Assembly (NCBI GenBank): GCA_016271365.2
Contig: JADMNL010000028.1
Location: 96,441,501-96,505,500 of the forward strand
Source: Neoceratodus forsteri
Taxonomy: Eukaryota; Chordata; Ceratodontiformes; Ceratodontidae
Length of the DNA: 64,000 bases
Direction: 5' to 3'
How positions within the stretch are numbered: the stretch's first letter is position 1; every line of letters starts with the position of its first letter. Under the pieces are notes generated by a model. That model searched no databases. It saw nothing but the letters and a program-made list of their open reading frames with translations, and had not been told where the DNA came from. Positions 54,764 through 64,000 of this stretch are shown here, one piece after another. Made by a program: the position numbers and the translations under genes.

Positions 54764-56690
54764 GGGGTTTCATCTCTTGCAGGTTCTTCCAGTGGCAGAA
54801 CAGTGGTGATAATGTGAGGTGCTGATATTTGCTATCATAGCCCGTTTTAGGCACCAGTGAACCCTGCTGGGGCCCCCAACCACAGTACTTTACCTTATTA
54901 ATTTTTGAATGTTTTTAGCTTATTATTTTCTTAAAATGGCAATAAAGGACTATGCAGCTCCTTCTGATGTGGCTTCATGATGTCATGACATGCTTCATCA
55001 AGCTGTGACCCAGCCACTAAGAGACAGTAGGCAGCAATGGATGGGGTAGGAAGAACAGCCCCAAGGACTAACACTGCTGTCACCTCTAAACAATTTAAAT
55101 ATATCACTAGTTGTACTGATAATAAAATAAAATTATGAGTATATGTGCTACAGTCAAACACATGGGATGAAGATGGGTCAAGTGGTGGGGGGTCCCTGTC
55201 ATGACATCATTGATCCTGCTGGGAGCCTCCAAAACCTTAAAGCTGACCCTGGTTGCTGTTGATGCTGCTGTGCTGTGCATGGGTGGGGAGGGTTCCTACA
55301 GACAAAGAAACTCTTTCTCCTAGAGGCATCTTGCTGGCCCATCCAACACCCCATGCTTTTGGTGCTACCCACGCAAGTGTCCTCTTTAAACAGATGGGAC
55401 AGTATGTCCCATCTGTTGGCCATGTGACTGCTCCTGTCTTCTCCCTCTCTTCTCTCTCTTCACTCTGACTCCCACTCCTCCCAGCCTCCCCCTCTGTATC
55501 TTCCCTCATTTTTACTTAAAAGAAAAGATATGAAAAATAAAATAACACAAAGAAAGTGAATTAGAAAAAGACATAAAAATGAAAAAAATAAATTATTAAT
55601 AATAACTAGACAAGAATTCACAGAACCAGAGTGTAGGAACACAGAAATAAAAGGAAAATACAGATTGAAGGCTGTAGAAAAAAGTACAGAAATATAAAGA
55701 AAATCAGACCTATACCAGACCTAAATAACTCCTGACAAAATTCTAAGACAAGAAAAGGTGAATAAAATATGAAGAAAGCAGTAAAACTTTGATGTACAAT
55801 CTTTTTCTCAAGACTGAAAAAGCAGCAGATCTGCCCCATCCACTCACTCACAGACTGCAAAGTGAAACTGAAGGACACAGTGTACATAGAGCTGTTGCAT
55901 GTGACCTGCAGGAACTGTAGCATGTGACCTGCAGGAACTGTTGCATGTGACCTACAAGCACTTGTTCCTCTTCCTGATGAAACTTTGCCCACGTTTTCTG
56001 TAAAGCAACATCTAAGGCGAAGTTATATGCAATGTGTCGGCCAAGTTTTTCGAAGTTGGAGTTGCCACAATATGGCCAACTTCACAAAGTGCTTCATAAA
56101 GTCAGAGTTGGTGACTTTGTTGGAACTTTGCGATCAAAGTAAATCTTAGCTGCATCTCTAGCATCGAGGCATTACTAGAGCCACAGCAAGACAGGTGTCC
56201 TAGGATTAATCAATCACAATTTCCCATCTAATATCCAATACAGAAAAGACACAATAAAAGTGAGACTACTGATAAAACATGTATTACAACTGGTGTAAGC
56301 TAAAACTGCTCCCAAAGAGTCATCCATATGTCTTCAATCCCACAAATGCTAAAGTATGGAAGAGAGAATTTTTTAGCAGGGAATAATGCTGTCAGTCTTC
56401 AAAAATTTTTCAATATATCATGGCCAGCACTGGTTTCAAGTGAAATAGAGAACCAAATTGATAACTGAACAAATATAGCGGAATCCATCTCATAATGAGT
56501 CAATCATAAATACATAATAGTAAAACGAAAGTTAAATAAACATTACTTAGATTTAAAAAAAAATTCTGCTGTTCACACTTTTCTCAGACTGTGATAGAGA
56601 ATTATAGGATGAAAACTGAACAAAGGGAGGAGTGAGGGAGGGAGGGTGGGAAAAGGGGAGAAAGTAACAGAAAAATAATTTAACAATGGA
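54764..56690. other. No gene recognised
   Basis: AT-rich sequence with short frames and no convincing motif. A 24-bp unit (gcatgtgacctgcaggaactgt) is repeated about three times at 55,893-55,960. Motifs of the gaagttgg and caacttcac type at 56,040-56,110 form weak inverted repeats, like those at 41,640-41,700 and 14,300-14,480. Confidence 0.5.
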
Positions 56691-58440
56691 ACTACGAGAG
56701 ACAGAAGTGGTCATTAAGACCTCTGTGGATCAGGGATTTAAAGGTATAAATCCACCTTGCCTCCCTTTGCAAAAGCATCTGGATATGATCACAGAAATGA
56801 TCCCGTGGGATCACATGATCAGTCCCAATGAAATGAACAGCATGAGGATTTGAACCAAGAATTTCTCTACAATGGTTTCCCCAGGTTGAGTCAGCGTGAG
56901 CATTAAATGAGTAGTACAGTCACAATTTGCAGAAACATACTGTATGTTGTGCAGTGTTTTAATTTGTGAGTGTAGTCCTAGTGTGTCCTTCCCTTTGTTT
57001 GCTATTACAAGTTTTTTTTTCTAAATTAGCCTGCTGATAATATGGTAGTTTTATGGCCCCTGGGGATCTCCGTCTTAGGAAGATGTATTGCTCTTTTCTG
57101 CTGCAATGCCTCCTGTCCCATGTGACAGTGAAGAAGAAGAAGAAGAATCAGCATTTATATAGCACTTTTCATAAACAGTGTATCCCAAAGCGCTTTACAA
57201 GCAATGCTAGACTGGTAGTGAAGTGACTGAATGTGTGGTGGCGGCCATATCGAACATCATCACCAACACACAGCCTGGATAATTGCATGAACTGGTTTAT
57301 GGGAAGGGGAATGTTGGCCAGGACACCAGGAATGTTCCCTACTCTGCGAAGAGTGCCCTGGGTTCTTTTACTTCCACCTGGACTCCCACCAGGACAACAC
57401 CAGGATGGGGCAGAAGGGACCTCGGTTTAACGTCTCATCTGAAGGACGGCACACCCCAGCAGTACAGCACCCCCCAATACTGCACTCAGATGCCAGAGAT
57501 TTTTAGGTGCAAGTCCAATCCTGGTGTGGGAAAAGAACCCACAACCTTCTGGTCCAGAGGCGGATGTGCTGCCAACTGAGCCACGCTGACACCAGTGATG
57601 TGCTCAGGACTACTGATTCAGCAAGTACTAGAGAAAGGAGCCTGATGCTCTAGCCTTCACTAAATACCTCTAATTCAATGTTTTGTTTTCTATGTGTGTG
57701 TCAGGTCTAGCCAGCAAGAGTAAATATTTTGCTTTTAAAACTTTTCATTCCATCAAACTACACACATCCATAAAAAGTGCACAACTCACCCCAGATCATC
57801 AGTACTGTAATTAATAAAAATGATAGCTGCTTTCTTACAGAATAGCCCACTCCATTAGCCCTCAAGCATTTGCTGAACTGTAAATATAATCATTAGTGCT
57901 CACCGGATAAGCAAAGTTACTTAATATCACAATCCTGATTTTGTAAAATTGACCCTAAACCAGTGCTTGCTGAACCCATGGTCCCGGATACATCACTGTC
58001 ACAGGAGACAGGAGGCATTGTAAGAACAAGAAGAGCAATAAACGATTCCAAGACAGACATTCCTGGGGGCCATACAGCTACCATAAAACTAGCAGACTAA
58101 CTTAGAAAAAACTCCTATTAGCAGACGAAGGGAAGGATACACTAAGACTACACACACAAATCAAAACACTCTGTACGACATATGTTTTTACAAACTTTGA
58201 CTGTACTACTCCTTTAATAATATCTCTGTAATGTTCTTGGAGCCTGGTCTTCAGACTGCAAATTCTCTGATCAACATAAAATTTAGGATAACTGCACCAA
58301 ATATCATAAACCACAAATGGAATTTGGCAATTAATGAACTATCCAACTTCCATGGTGATAGGATGGATAGGATGACAGAATATTTTAGGCAATAGGACTG
58401 GAATGCGCTGGTGTAAAAACAAGTGCTTTTCAAACAAGGT
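56690..58440 (-). pseudogene. Penelope-like element remnant (GIY-YIG endonuclease region), minus strand
   Basis: The minus frame 58,314-58,102 reads YPKFYVDQRICSLKTRLQEH, followed by YRDIIKG. This matches the 'c.fYVGqT.RsLktRl.EH..di' part of the GIY-YIG nuclease found at the C-terminus of Penelope-like retroelements. Further along the minus strand, around 56,900-56,700, the conceptual reading contains HFIGTDHVIPRDHF and LLQREARWIYTFKSLIHRGL. This matches their C-terminal 'E..WI..L.t..P.GLN' block. The two parts are about 1.2 kb apart, and a SINE sits between them. RT motifs upstream were not found. Similar ends occur in DIRS-unrelated Penelope elements of fish and amphibians. Confidence 0.72.
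57126..57597 (-). repeat. tRNA-headed SINE with L2-like tail, minus strand (full copy)
   Basis: The minus strand begins ggtgtcagcgtggctcagtt. Box A TGGCTCAGTTGG at 57,572-57,583 fits the pol III consensus exactly. A box-B-like ggttcttttcc lies at 57,529-57,539. The body ends in an L2-type 3' tail (aaagcgctttgggatacact, then agtgctatataaatgc) and a (TTC)n run at 57,128-57,147. agtga occurs at both edges and may be a target duplication. The tail would let L2 machinery copy it. It lies inside the Penelope-like remnant. Confidence 0.9.
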
Positions 58441-58569
58441 TACAGTACTAAGACAAAGGGAAACAAGCATTTGTCAATGCCGAATGTTTGCTTGCTGGCA
58501 TTGGCAGTGGTAGTGTAGAAGTTACAGAGCTGCGTAATAGGAATGGCAGTGAAGTATTGAACTGAAGCC

Positions 58570-58907
58570 AACCCCACCACCACCCTGCAGAGAGTGACAG
58601 GCATTGGGGTGTGCGTTTGGGTCATCAGGCATAACGGCCACGCCATTTCACCACACCCCAACCTGCAGACACTGACAAGTGTTGCGGTGTTCCTTGGGGT
58701 CTTTGGCCCTTATGCGCACCCCATTTCATTAGGAAATATGGTGAGATGGGTGCGATATAGGAGAATGGGGTGAAGTTTGGGGCCGAAGAGTCCAAGGCAT
58801 ACCTTGATGTCTCTCACTGACTGCAGGGTGTGGAATGGTATGAACATCACAGGCAAGAATCCCAAGTCACACCCCTGATGCCTGTCATTTTCTACAGGGT
58901 TGGGCGT
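58570..58907. repeat. Fold-back (inverted duplication), about 340 bp
   Basis: Left-arm blocks ccaccctgcagagagtgaca and caacctgcagacactgac recur inverted in the right half (tcactgactgcagggtgtgg and tgcctgtcattttctacagg). The centre is at gcgcaccccatttcatta...gagatgggtgcg (about 58,715-58,755). The arms are imperfect but run the whole length. Confidence 0.7.
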
Positions 58908-58949
58908 TATAGTTGGAAACCCTAATACCGCAGACATTTGTTGGTATTT

Positions 58950-60300
58950 TCACTCCAAATCTTCAACATATTTGTTTTGTGACCCCACCTCATGAACAGG
59001 GGGAATATCAGTTTGTTAGCCAAAAGCTGCTTATGCACAGTGACTACGGCATTTAGCACCACAGGTGCAAAAACATTCCGAACAGGATGTAAAAAATGAC
59101 AGCTGTACTGTTCATGGGTGTAAAAAATGGCAATGTTGCAAATCTGTACTAAAAAAATTTAAAAAAATGATGAAGTCACGAGCGTACATAGATACTGTGC
59201 AACGCACACCCGTAATATTATTAGGTTGGGGATTTTTTACAGCAGATTGTCAACTCAGGCATTTTGGTGCCTCTGCTCATGAACAGTGTCACTGTGTTTT
59301 TCTTTATCTGTGCCGAACAATGATTTCCCACAGCAATCACGCATCTCTGCGCTGAAAGTGTGAAAACACACTTCAGGCATGTTGTGAAAAATGACAGCTG
59401 TACTGTTCATAAGGAAGTGTGGAAAAATGACACTGGTGAAAATCTGGACTGAAAATATTACAAAGTCATGAAGTGACAAGGGTGCGTGGAAACTACGCAA
59501 TGCTCACTTGTATCACAGTCATTTTATGGACTTTTGTCACCAAATTTTCAACATAGCCATTTTAAGACCTCTGCTCATGAACAGTGTAACTGTGATTTTC
59601 TTACTCTGTCCTAAACATTGCTTTCGCACACCAACAGCACCATTATTAAGCTACATGTCTGTGAAAACACATTTTAGGCGACATACAGTATGAAATTGCA
59701 GCTGTACTGTTCATAAGGAAGTGTAATAAATGGCAATGTTGAAAATCTGGAGGAAAATATTGAAATTTATGAATTATCAGCGCAAGGAACTGTACAACGT
59801 GACGCTCGTAAATAAAGTCATTTTTAGAATTTTTCACCAAATTTTCAACATAGCCATTTTAAGATCTCTGCTCATGACCAATGTCACTGTGATTTTCTTA
59901 ATTTGTCCCATACATTGATTTCGAGACAACGAATGCTCCATTGTGCGCTACATGGGCGGAAACATGTTTTGGGTGACATGTGGAAATGGCAGCTGTACTA
60001 CTCATAAGAAGGTGTGGTAAATGGCAATGTTGAAAATCTGGGGTGAAAATATTGAAAATTGTGACCTTACGAAAAGTAGGGAACCGCGCTAACGACGCTG
60101 AAAACAGTTATTTTTATTTTATAACAATTTCACATGGTTTTGGGATCTTTCATGAATGATGTCACTGTCATGAATGAGTCAGGCCCAAAGGGTGATTTCG
60201 CAGTGACTGTGAAATCACCCTTCAGGCCCGAATAACGCCATGACAGTGACATCAGTCATGAGAAGGGGTCCCAAAAACCCCATGTTGAAAATTTGGTGCA
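58950..60300. repeat. Tandem array of palindromic units, period about 300 bp
   Basis: Landmarks such as ctctgctcatgaacagtgt repeat at about 59,270, 59,567 and 59,867, with diverged copies near 58,990 and 60,150. Within a unit, the stretch from 'aaattttcaacatagccatt' to 'gctcatgaacagtgt' recurs inverted about 130 bp later ('ctgtactgttcataag' to 'ggcaatgttgaaaatctgg'). Each unit can therefore fold back on itself. The last unit has the best hairpin: 60,119-60,172 pairs with 60,239-60,297, and 60,182-60,203 with 60,207-60,230. Confidence 0.85.
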
Positions 60301-60584
60301 AAAATTCCAAAAAATGCCTGAGATATGCAACAAAGTTGAAACCCCCCTATCTAGCCCATTATACAGCTTACCGGCATTTCCTCAGTTTGCGGTCGGCTTT
60401 GAAGAGTGCAGACGTGTTCCCGGTCCACCGAAGATCGTTGCACCAAGCTCCGGAGGTAAGTATGGGGTGAGGGGGGTGTAGGGAGGCTGGGAGCACAGTG
60501 GGTGGGTGCGGGTTGTGGGAGGGGGCCAGGGAGATATTTGGGACCGTTTTTTCTTTACAGGTAAAAAAAAAAACGGATGATGTG

Positions 60585-60885
60585 GGATGTTTGCCATGCT
60601 GGGGTGGGCCCCCAGCATGGCACAAGGACAGTTGGGGGCGTTCAGCCGACGGGGGATTGGACACCCCCGTCGGCCTAAGGATCACTTGCCACACTGGGGT
60701 GGGCCCCAGCGCGGCACTTACTACTGGGGGTAGTTAGGACAGTGGAGCCGACGGGGATTGGGCACCCCGCCGGCTATAGTCATTTGCCACGCTTGGGTGG
60801 GCACCCAGCGTGGCATTTGGAAGGCTTTGGGGAGAGGTGGGGGAACGCAGCTCAGTCGATGGGGATTGGGCACCCTGGTCGGCTA
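60585..60885. repeat. Array of two alternating GC-rich hairpins
   Basis: Hairpin 1 (gccatgctgggg/ccccagcatggc type) occurs at about 60,591, 60,688 and 60,785. Hairpin 2 (gccgacgggg/ccccgtcggc type) occurs at about 60,643, 60,749 and 60,856. They alternate with a period of about 95-107 bp. Both arms of each hairpin vary together in places, for example atgctggg/cccagcat against acgcttggg/cacccagcgt. Confidence 0.88.
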
Positions 60886-61263
60886 TACAGTGCGTCAGGC
60901 GCAGCAGGGAGCGGGGCACACACGCCTGCGCATGCCTGTGTGTGTGGGGGAGCTGCCATTGAGCAGCCGATATCTTATCACTGCTCACCTGCCGTAGCTC
61001 CCCCTTTCAACTGTATGCCACTGCATTTTGGAGCTTCATAGACAGCTCCAGCATGCATTGGCTTACAGGGGCCGTGCCTGCCAACACACTGACTGAATTG
61101 GAGGAGGAGGTGACACACCTCCGAAATCTCCGATGATGGCACTATGTTTCTTGCACATGCGTGCAAGCAAACATAAAAAGCTCTCCAAGACAGTGTAACT
61201 TGATTATCTTGACTATGCCAAGGAGAAGGGTTTTATTTGTATCAAAAACTAACAAGTATGCCA

Positions 61264-62160
61264 TGAACACTTGCTCAGGGTGGGGTGGAAAGGATGAGAA
61301 GGGACTTGGCAAGGTTAGAGGAATGGTCAAATGTATGGCAGCTTAGATTCAATGCTAAGAAGTGCAAGGTAATGCACCTGGGAAACAAAAACCCAGGGGG
61401 AGAGTACACAATGGGGGGTGAGATACTAACAACAACAAAAATGGAAAGGGACCTGTGGGTAGTCATATCAGATTACCTAAAAGTGGGCAAGCAATGTGAG
61501 AGGGCAGCAAGGAGGGTTGGGGGATACTGGGATGCATAGGGAGAGGCATCACCAGTAGAAAACAGGAAGTTATTATCCCTCTGTACAGACAGCTGGTGAG
61601 ACCCCATCTGGAGTACTGTGTGCAGTTCTGGAGACCCAAACTCCGCAAAGACATAGGCAGGATGGAAGCTGTCCAGAGGAGGGCAACTAAAATGGTGCAG
61701 GGTCTGCACCGGAAGACATATGAAGAGAGACTTAAGGAGCTTAATATGCATAGCCTCGAGGAAAGGAGGGAGAGGGGGGACTTGATAGAAACTTTCAAGT
61801 ACCTCAAGGGAATCAACAAAGTCCTAGAGGGTAGCATCTTTCAAAAAGAGGTGTGCAAGAACAAGAGGCACAATTTGAAGACAGAGGAGGGGCAGCTCAG
61901 AGGTAATTTAAGAAGTATTTTTTACAGAGAGGGTTGTGGATGCATGGAACGGCCTTCCGAGGAGGTTGTGGAGTCAAAATCAGTGGTGGAATTCAAGCAT
62001 GCATGGGACAGTCATAAGGCAATTCTGGGGGGTGGGGGTAAGAAGAAGTAGGCTGCTGGTTAACTAGGATCTGCAGCTTATCCAGTAGGTAGGGAAATGG
62101 GCAGACTAGGTGGGCCAAGCGGTCCTTATCTGCCGTCAAATTCTATGTTTCTATGTTTTC
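61264..62160 (+). pseudogene. CR1 LINE 3' end: ORF2 C-terminus and 3' tail
   Basis: The plus frame 61,285-61,539 reads FNAKKCKVMHLGNKNPGGEY, the post-catalytic CR1 block, and MERDLWVVISDYLKVGKQCE. 61,596-62,051 continues with RPHLEYCVQFWRPKLRKDIG, AVQRRATKMVQGLHRKTYEE and ERRERGDLIETFKYLKGINK, all typical of the CR1 C-terminus. The untranslated tail runs through 'aggtgggccaagcggtcctt' to ttctatgtttctatg, the CR1-type end repeat. The copy is 5'-truncated at about 61,264 and has frameshifts near 61,540. It is a different CR1 lineage from the copy at 48-51 kb, judged by tail and protein sequence. Confidence 0.92.
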
Positions 62161-62163
62161 CAT

Positions 62164-62762
62164 CTCTAAACCAAGTGGGCCAAAAATATTAAAGGCATAA
62201 ATACCTGTCTGCTGTTACACTTGACCATGCCAGACCACATCACGCATAAACTCTGGTGCTTCAAGGACAACTCCTATTCCTCAGGGGCCAGACCTGAGCT
62301 ATTGGGGTCATCCCAATATACCTAAATTTGGTCACATGACTGTTATTAACAAGAGTCTTTTAAAGTGGCATAAAACTGTTATAATTTACAAAAATGAATA
62401 AACTGCCTTTCCACATCTTGCTTCCTACTACTACTGGTTTCTATAATATTAAGATAGAAAAAGACTGTCAGGTTTCCCTCTGTAATGCTCTGTGCTACCA
62501 CTGCATCAGTAACAGTATAGCAGTTTAGCTGTATAGCTCTGAAATTGCTGTGCACCAGTGCATATAGAAAAGAGTTTACTAATAATCATGTGACCAAATT
62601 TAGGTGTCTAGGGATGACCCTCAAAAGTACAGGCTGTGCCACTTGAGGAAGAGCAATTATCCTCAAAGCACTTGGGCTTGTACGTGGTGTGGTCTTGCGT
62701 GGTCGAGTGCAGCAGCAGACAGGTATTGTGCCTTTAATATTTTTGGCCCAGTTGGTTTAGAG
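62164..62762. mobile_element. Long inverted-repeat element, about 600 bp, arms of about 195 bp
   Basis: The left arm (62,164-62,363: ctctaaaccaagtgggccaa to aaatttggtcacatgac) and right arm (62,564-62,762: atcatgtgaccaaatttagg to ggcccagttggtttagag) are inverted copies, with roughly 75-80% identity by eye. The spacer is about 200 bp with no coding frame. The element begins directly after the CR1 tail. The length and arm design suggest a fold-back-type MITE; no transposase source or target duplication was identified. Confidence 0.8.
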
Positions 62763-63303
62763 TTTGAACACAGTGGGCTCAATTTTCAAAAGTAAAACTA
62801 TGACACAAGTGGCACCTTGCATCATAGTTTGCGGCTATCAGGGGGCAACTTGCTCAGAGTCACACAGTATGCAAGTAGAGGTTGTGGGAATTAAACCCTG
62901 ATCTGCAAGATGTACCAAGCTCATTCACAACTCATTACTCTAACCTCTAGGACAGGGGTGGCCAACCTGTAGCTCGTGAGCCACATGTTGCTCTCGAAGC
63001 AGTTTGATGTGGCTCTCGAGGGGTTTGTCAATTATGTGTCAAGCACACATCACAGTCTTCAAATGCCGACTGCAGTGAAATTGGGATGCCAGTGGCAAAG
63101 CGCCCCCTGCACCACCTTTGCGCCAGAAGTCACTGTGCATCTGGTCACAAGGGTCGTTGTGCCATGGCAGGGCTGTACCATCCTCTCATTTATAAGTCCA
63201 GAAGCCTTGCTGTGGTCACAACAAGGGGCCAGCATTAGACCACCCAGAAGATGGTCTAAGAACCATGCACCACTGCTGGCAGGGCAGCGAATGGGGCAGG
63301 GGA
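62763..63303. mobile_element. Unassigned stretch with a hAT-like terminus at 62,952
   Basis: Positions 62,952-62,998 (caggggtggccaacctgtag, then gagccacatgttgctct) match the start of widespread vertebrate hAT (Charlie-like) elements whose termini read caggggtggccaac. The element extends rightward for an unknown length. No transposase frame or opposite terminus was found. Confidence 0.55.
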
Positions 63304-63880
63304 CCTGCAAGGAGGGGACTGGGGGCAGAGGAAGTATGGGGGTGGCCTAGGGAGCCACAGGGGCACAAGGGCAATGTGGAGGGAGATGTATTACTTACAG
63401 TCAAACGTCCTGGGTACAGGATGTGGCAGGGAGGGACCAGGACCCAACCACAGGGGAACGCAGCCCTGGCACCTGCCCCATAGGTGCCAACAATCCCAAC
63501 CCCATAGGCAGGCAGCAGTGGCTGCAGGTTGTGGGGTACAGCTGGTGGTTGGGAAGGTTCCCCGGGCATTGCAACACTCACCTGGTACTCTGCCCTCCCA
63601 TGGAGGCAGGCTGCTGCCCATCTATGGGGTTGAGGTCTGCCCACCTATGGGGTTGAGGTCATTGGCACCTATGGGGAAGGTTCCGGGCTGTGTCCCCCTG
63701 TGGCAGGGTCCCGGTCCCTTCCTGTCACCCCCTGTATCTGGGCAGATCGGCTGTATATAGTAGCATGTGGCACCCCCACAGGATGCCACCTCATCCCCTC
63801 ACATTACCGTTGTGCCCCTGTGGCTCCCTAGGCCACACCCAATGCTCCCTCTGCCTCCAGTCCCCTCCCCTCCCTGCAGG
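63304..63880. repeat. Fold-back element, arms of about 190-220 bp
   Basis: The left arm (63,304-63,489) and right arm (63,663-63,880) are inverted copies. Examples are cctagggagccacaggggca against tgcccctgtggctccctagg, and ccccataggtgcca against tggcacctatgggg. The central 170 bp contains further short inverted and direct repeats (ctatggggttgaggtctgcc). No frame is credible despite long open stretches on both strands. Confidence 0.82.
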
Positions 63881-64000
63881 CATATTACGCCCCCACCACA
63901 CACACACATTTGCAGACCCTCCTGTGTTGTGCTGGGTGGGGGATTGACAGATCCCTTCTGTCAAACCCTGCGATGTACCAGATCTTTGGCCCAACCCTGC

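Noticed and set aside
55237..55509. A Glu/Arg-rich minus frame as a gene
   Set aside because: It is produced by CT-rich simple sequence at 55,435-55,500, with no conserved motif.
63059..63994. Several open frames over 70-140 codons on both strands
   Set aside because: GC-rich inverted repeats are open on both strands by composition; no domain or start context supports a gene.
1..64000. A CRISPR array, bacterial operon or other prokaryotic defence system
   Set aside because: All repeats are satellites or transposon parts. There are no short regularly spaced repeats with unique spacers, and the gene content is that of vertebrate transposons.

Overview
The window looks like vertebrate intergenic DNA from a large, transposon-rich genome. 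I found no host exon, tRNA, rRNA, operon or CRISPR array. Almost everything I can name is a transposable element, mostly decayed and often nested. The combination of Gmr1-type and PNMA-type Ty3/gypsy elements, CR1, a Tx1/L1-like LINE, a Penelope-like element, hAT transposons and tRNA-headed SINEs with an L2-like tail suggests an amphibian-grade or other non-mammalian vertebrate. A caecilian or salamander would fit, but the species assignment is only an inference.

Layout. 1-2,005: a two-copy 151-bp tandem repeat, a TA microsatellite and a minisatellite. 2,028-14,507: a minus-strand hAT transposon with BED finger, catalytic core and hATC dimerisation region, split by a 7.2-kb Ty3/gypsy element of Gmr1 type at 3,027-10,246. 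That element has a SAP-like motif, a SCAN-like capsid, and the order gag-protease-integrase-RT-RNase H, so integrase lies before RT. 14,519-40,945: an LTR element with 1.56-kb LTRs and a CATG target duplication. Its body is split by a second, complete but decayed Ty3/gypsy element (18,266-28,306, minus strand) whose Gag resembles the PNMA family. Its right LTR is split by a 9.1-kb LINE (30,893-39,982) with a 12-bp target duplication. That LINE is itself interrupted by minisatellite DNA, a TA microsatellite and a 307-bp hAT-type MITE.

40,967-42,243: a small inverted-repeat element and two SINE copies. 42,244-52,735: a minus-strand Tx1/L1-like LINE. Its endonuclease is interrupted by a short, apparently non-autonomous LTR element (45,701-51,460). 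That element's 3' LTR is interrupted by a CR1 LINE, and the CR1 by a further short A-rich-tailed retroposon, giving four layers of nesting. 52,764-58,440: more copies of that retroposon family, a second hAT remnant, and a Penelope-like element with a GIY-YIG remnant and a SINE inside it.

58,570-64,000: unusually rich in fold-back DNA. It holds a 340-bp inverted duplication, a satellite of palindromic units of about 300 bp, an array of two alternating hairpins, a CR1 3' end, a 600-bp inverted repeat, a hAT-like terminus and a further fold-back of about 580 bp.

The elements do not cooperate as one system. The main interest lies in three places: (i) relatives of the retrotransposons that gave rise to the SCAN and PNMA gene families sit 8 kb apart; (ii) the insertion layers can be dated relative to one another; (iii) the last 6 kb has a dense set of unexplained palindromes. 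Every coding region shows stops or frameshifts, so the whole window is probably a fossil record rather than active DNA.
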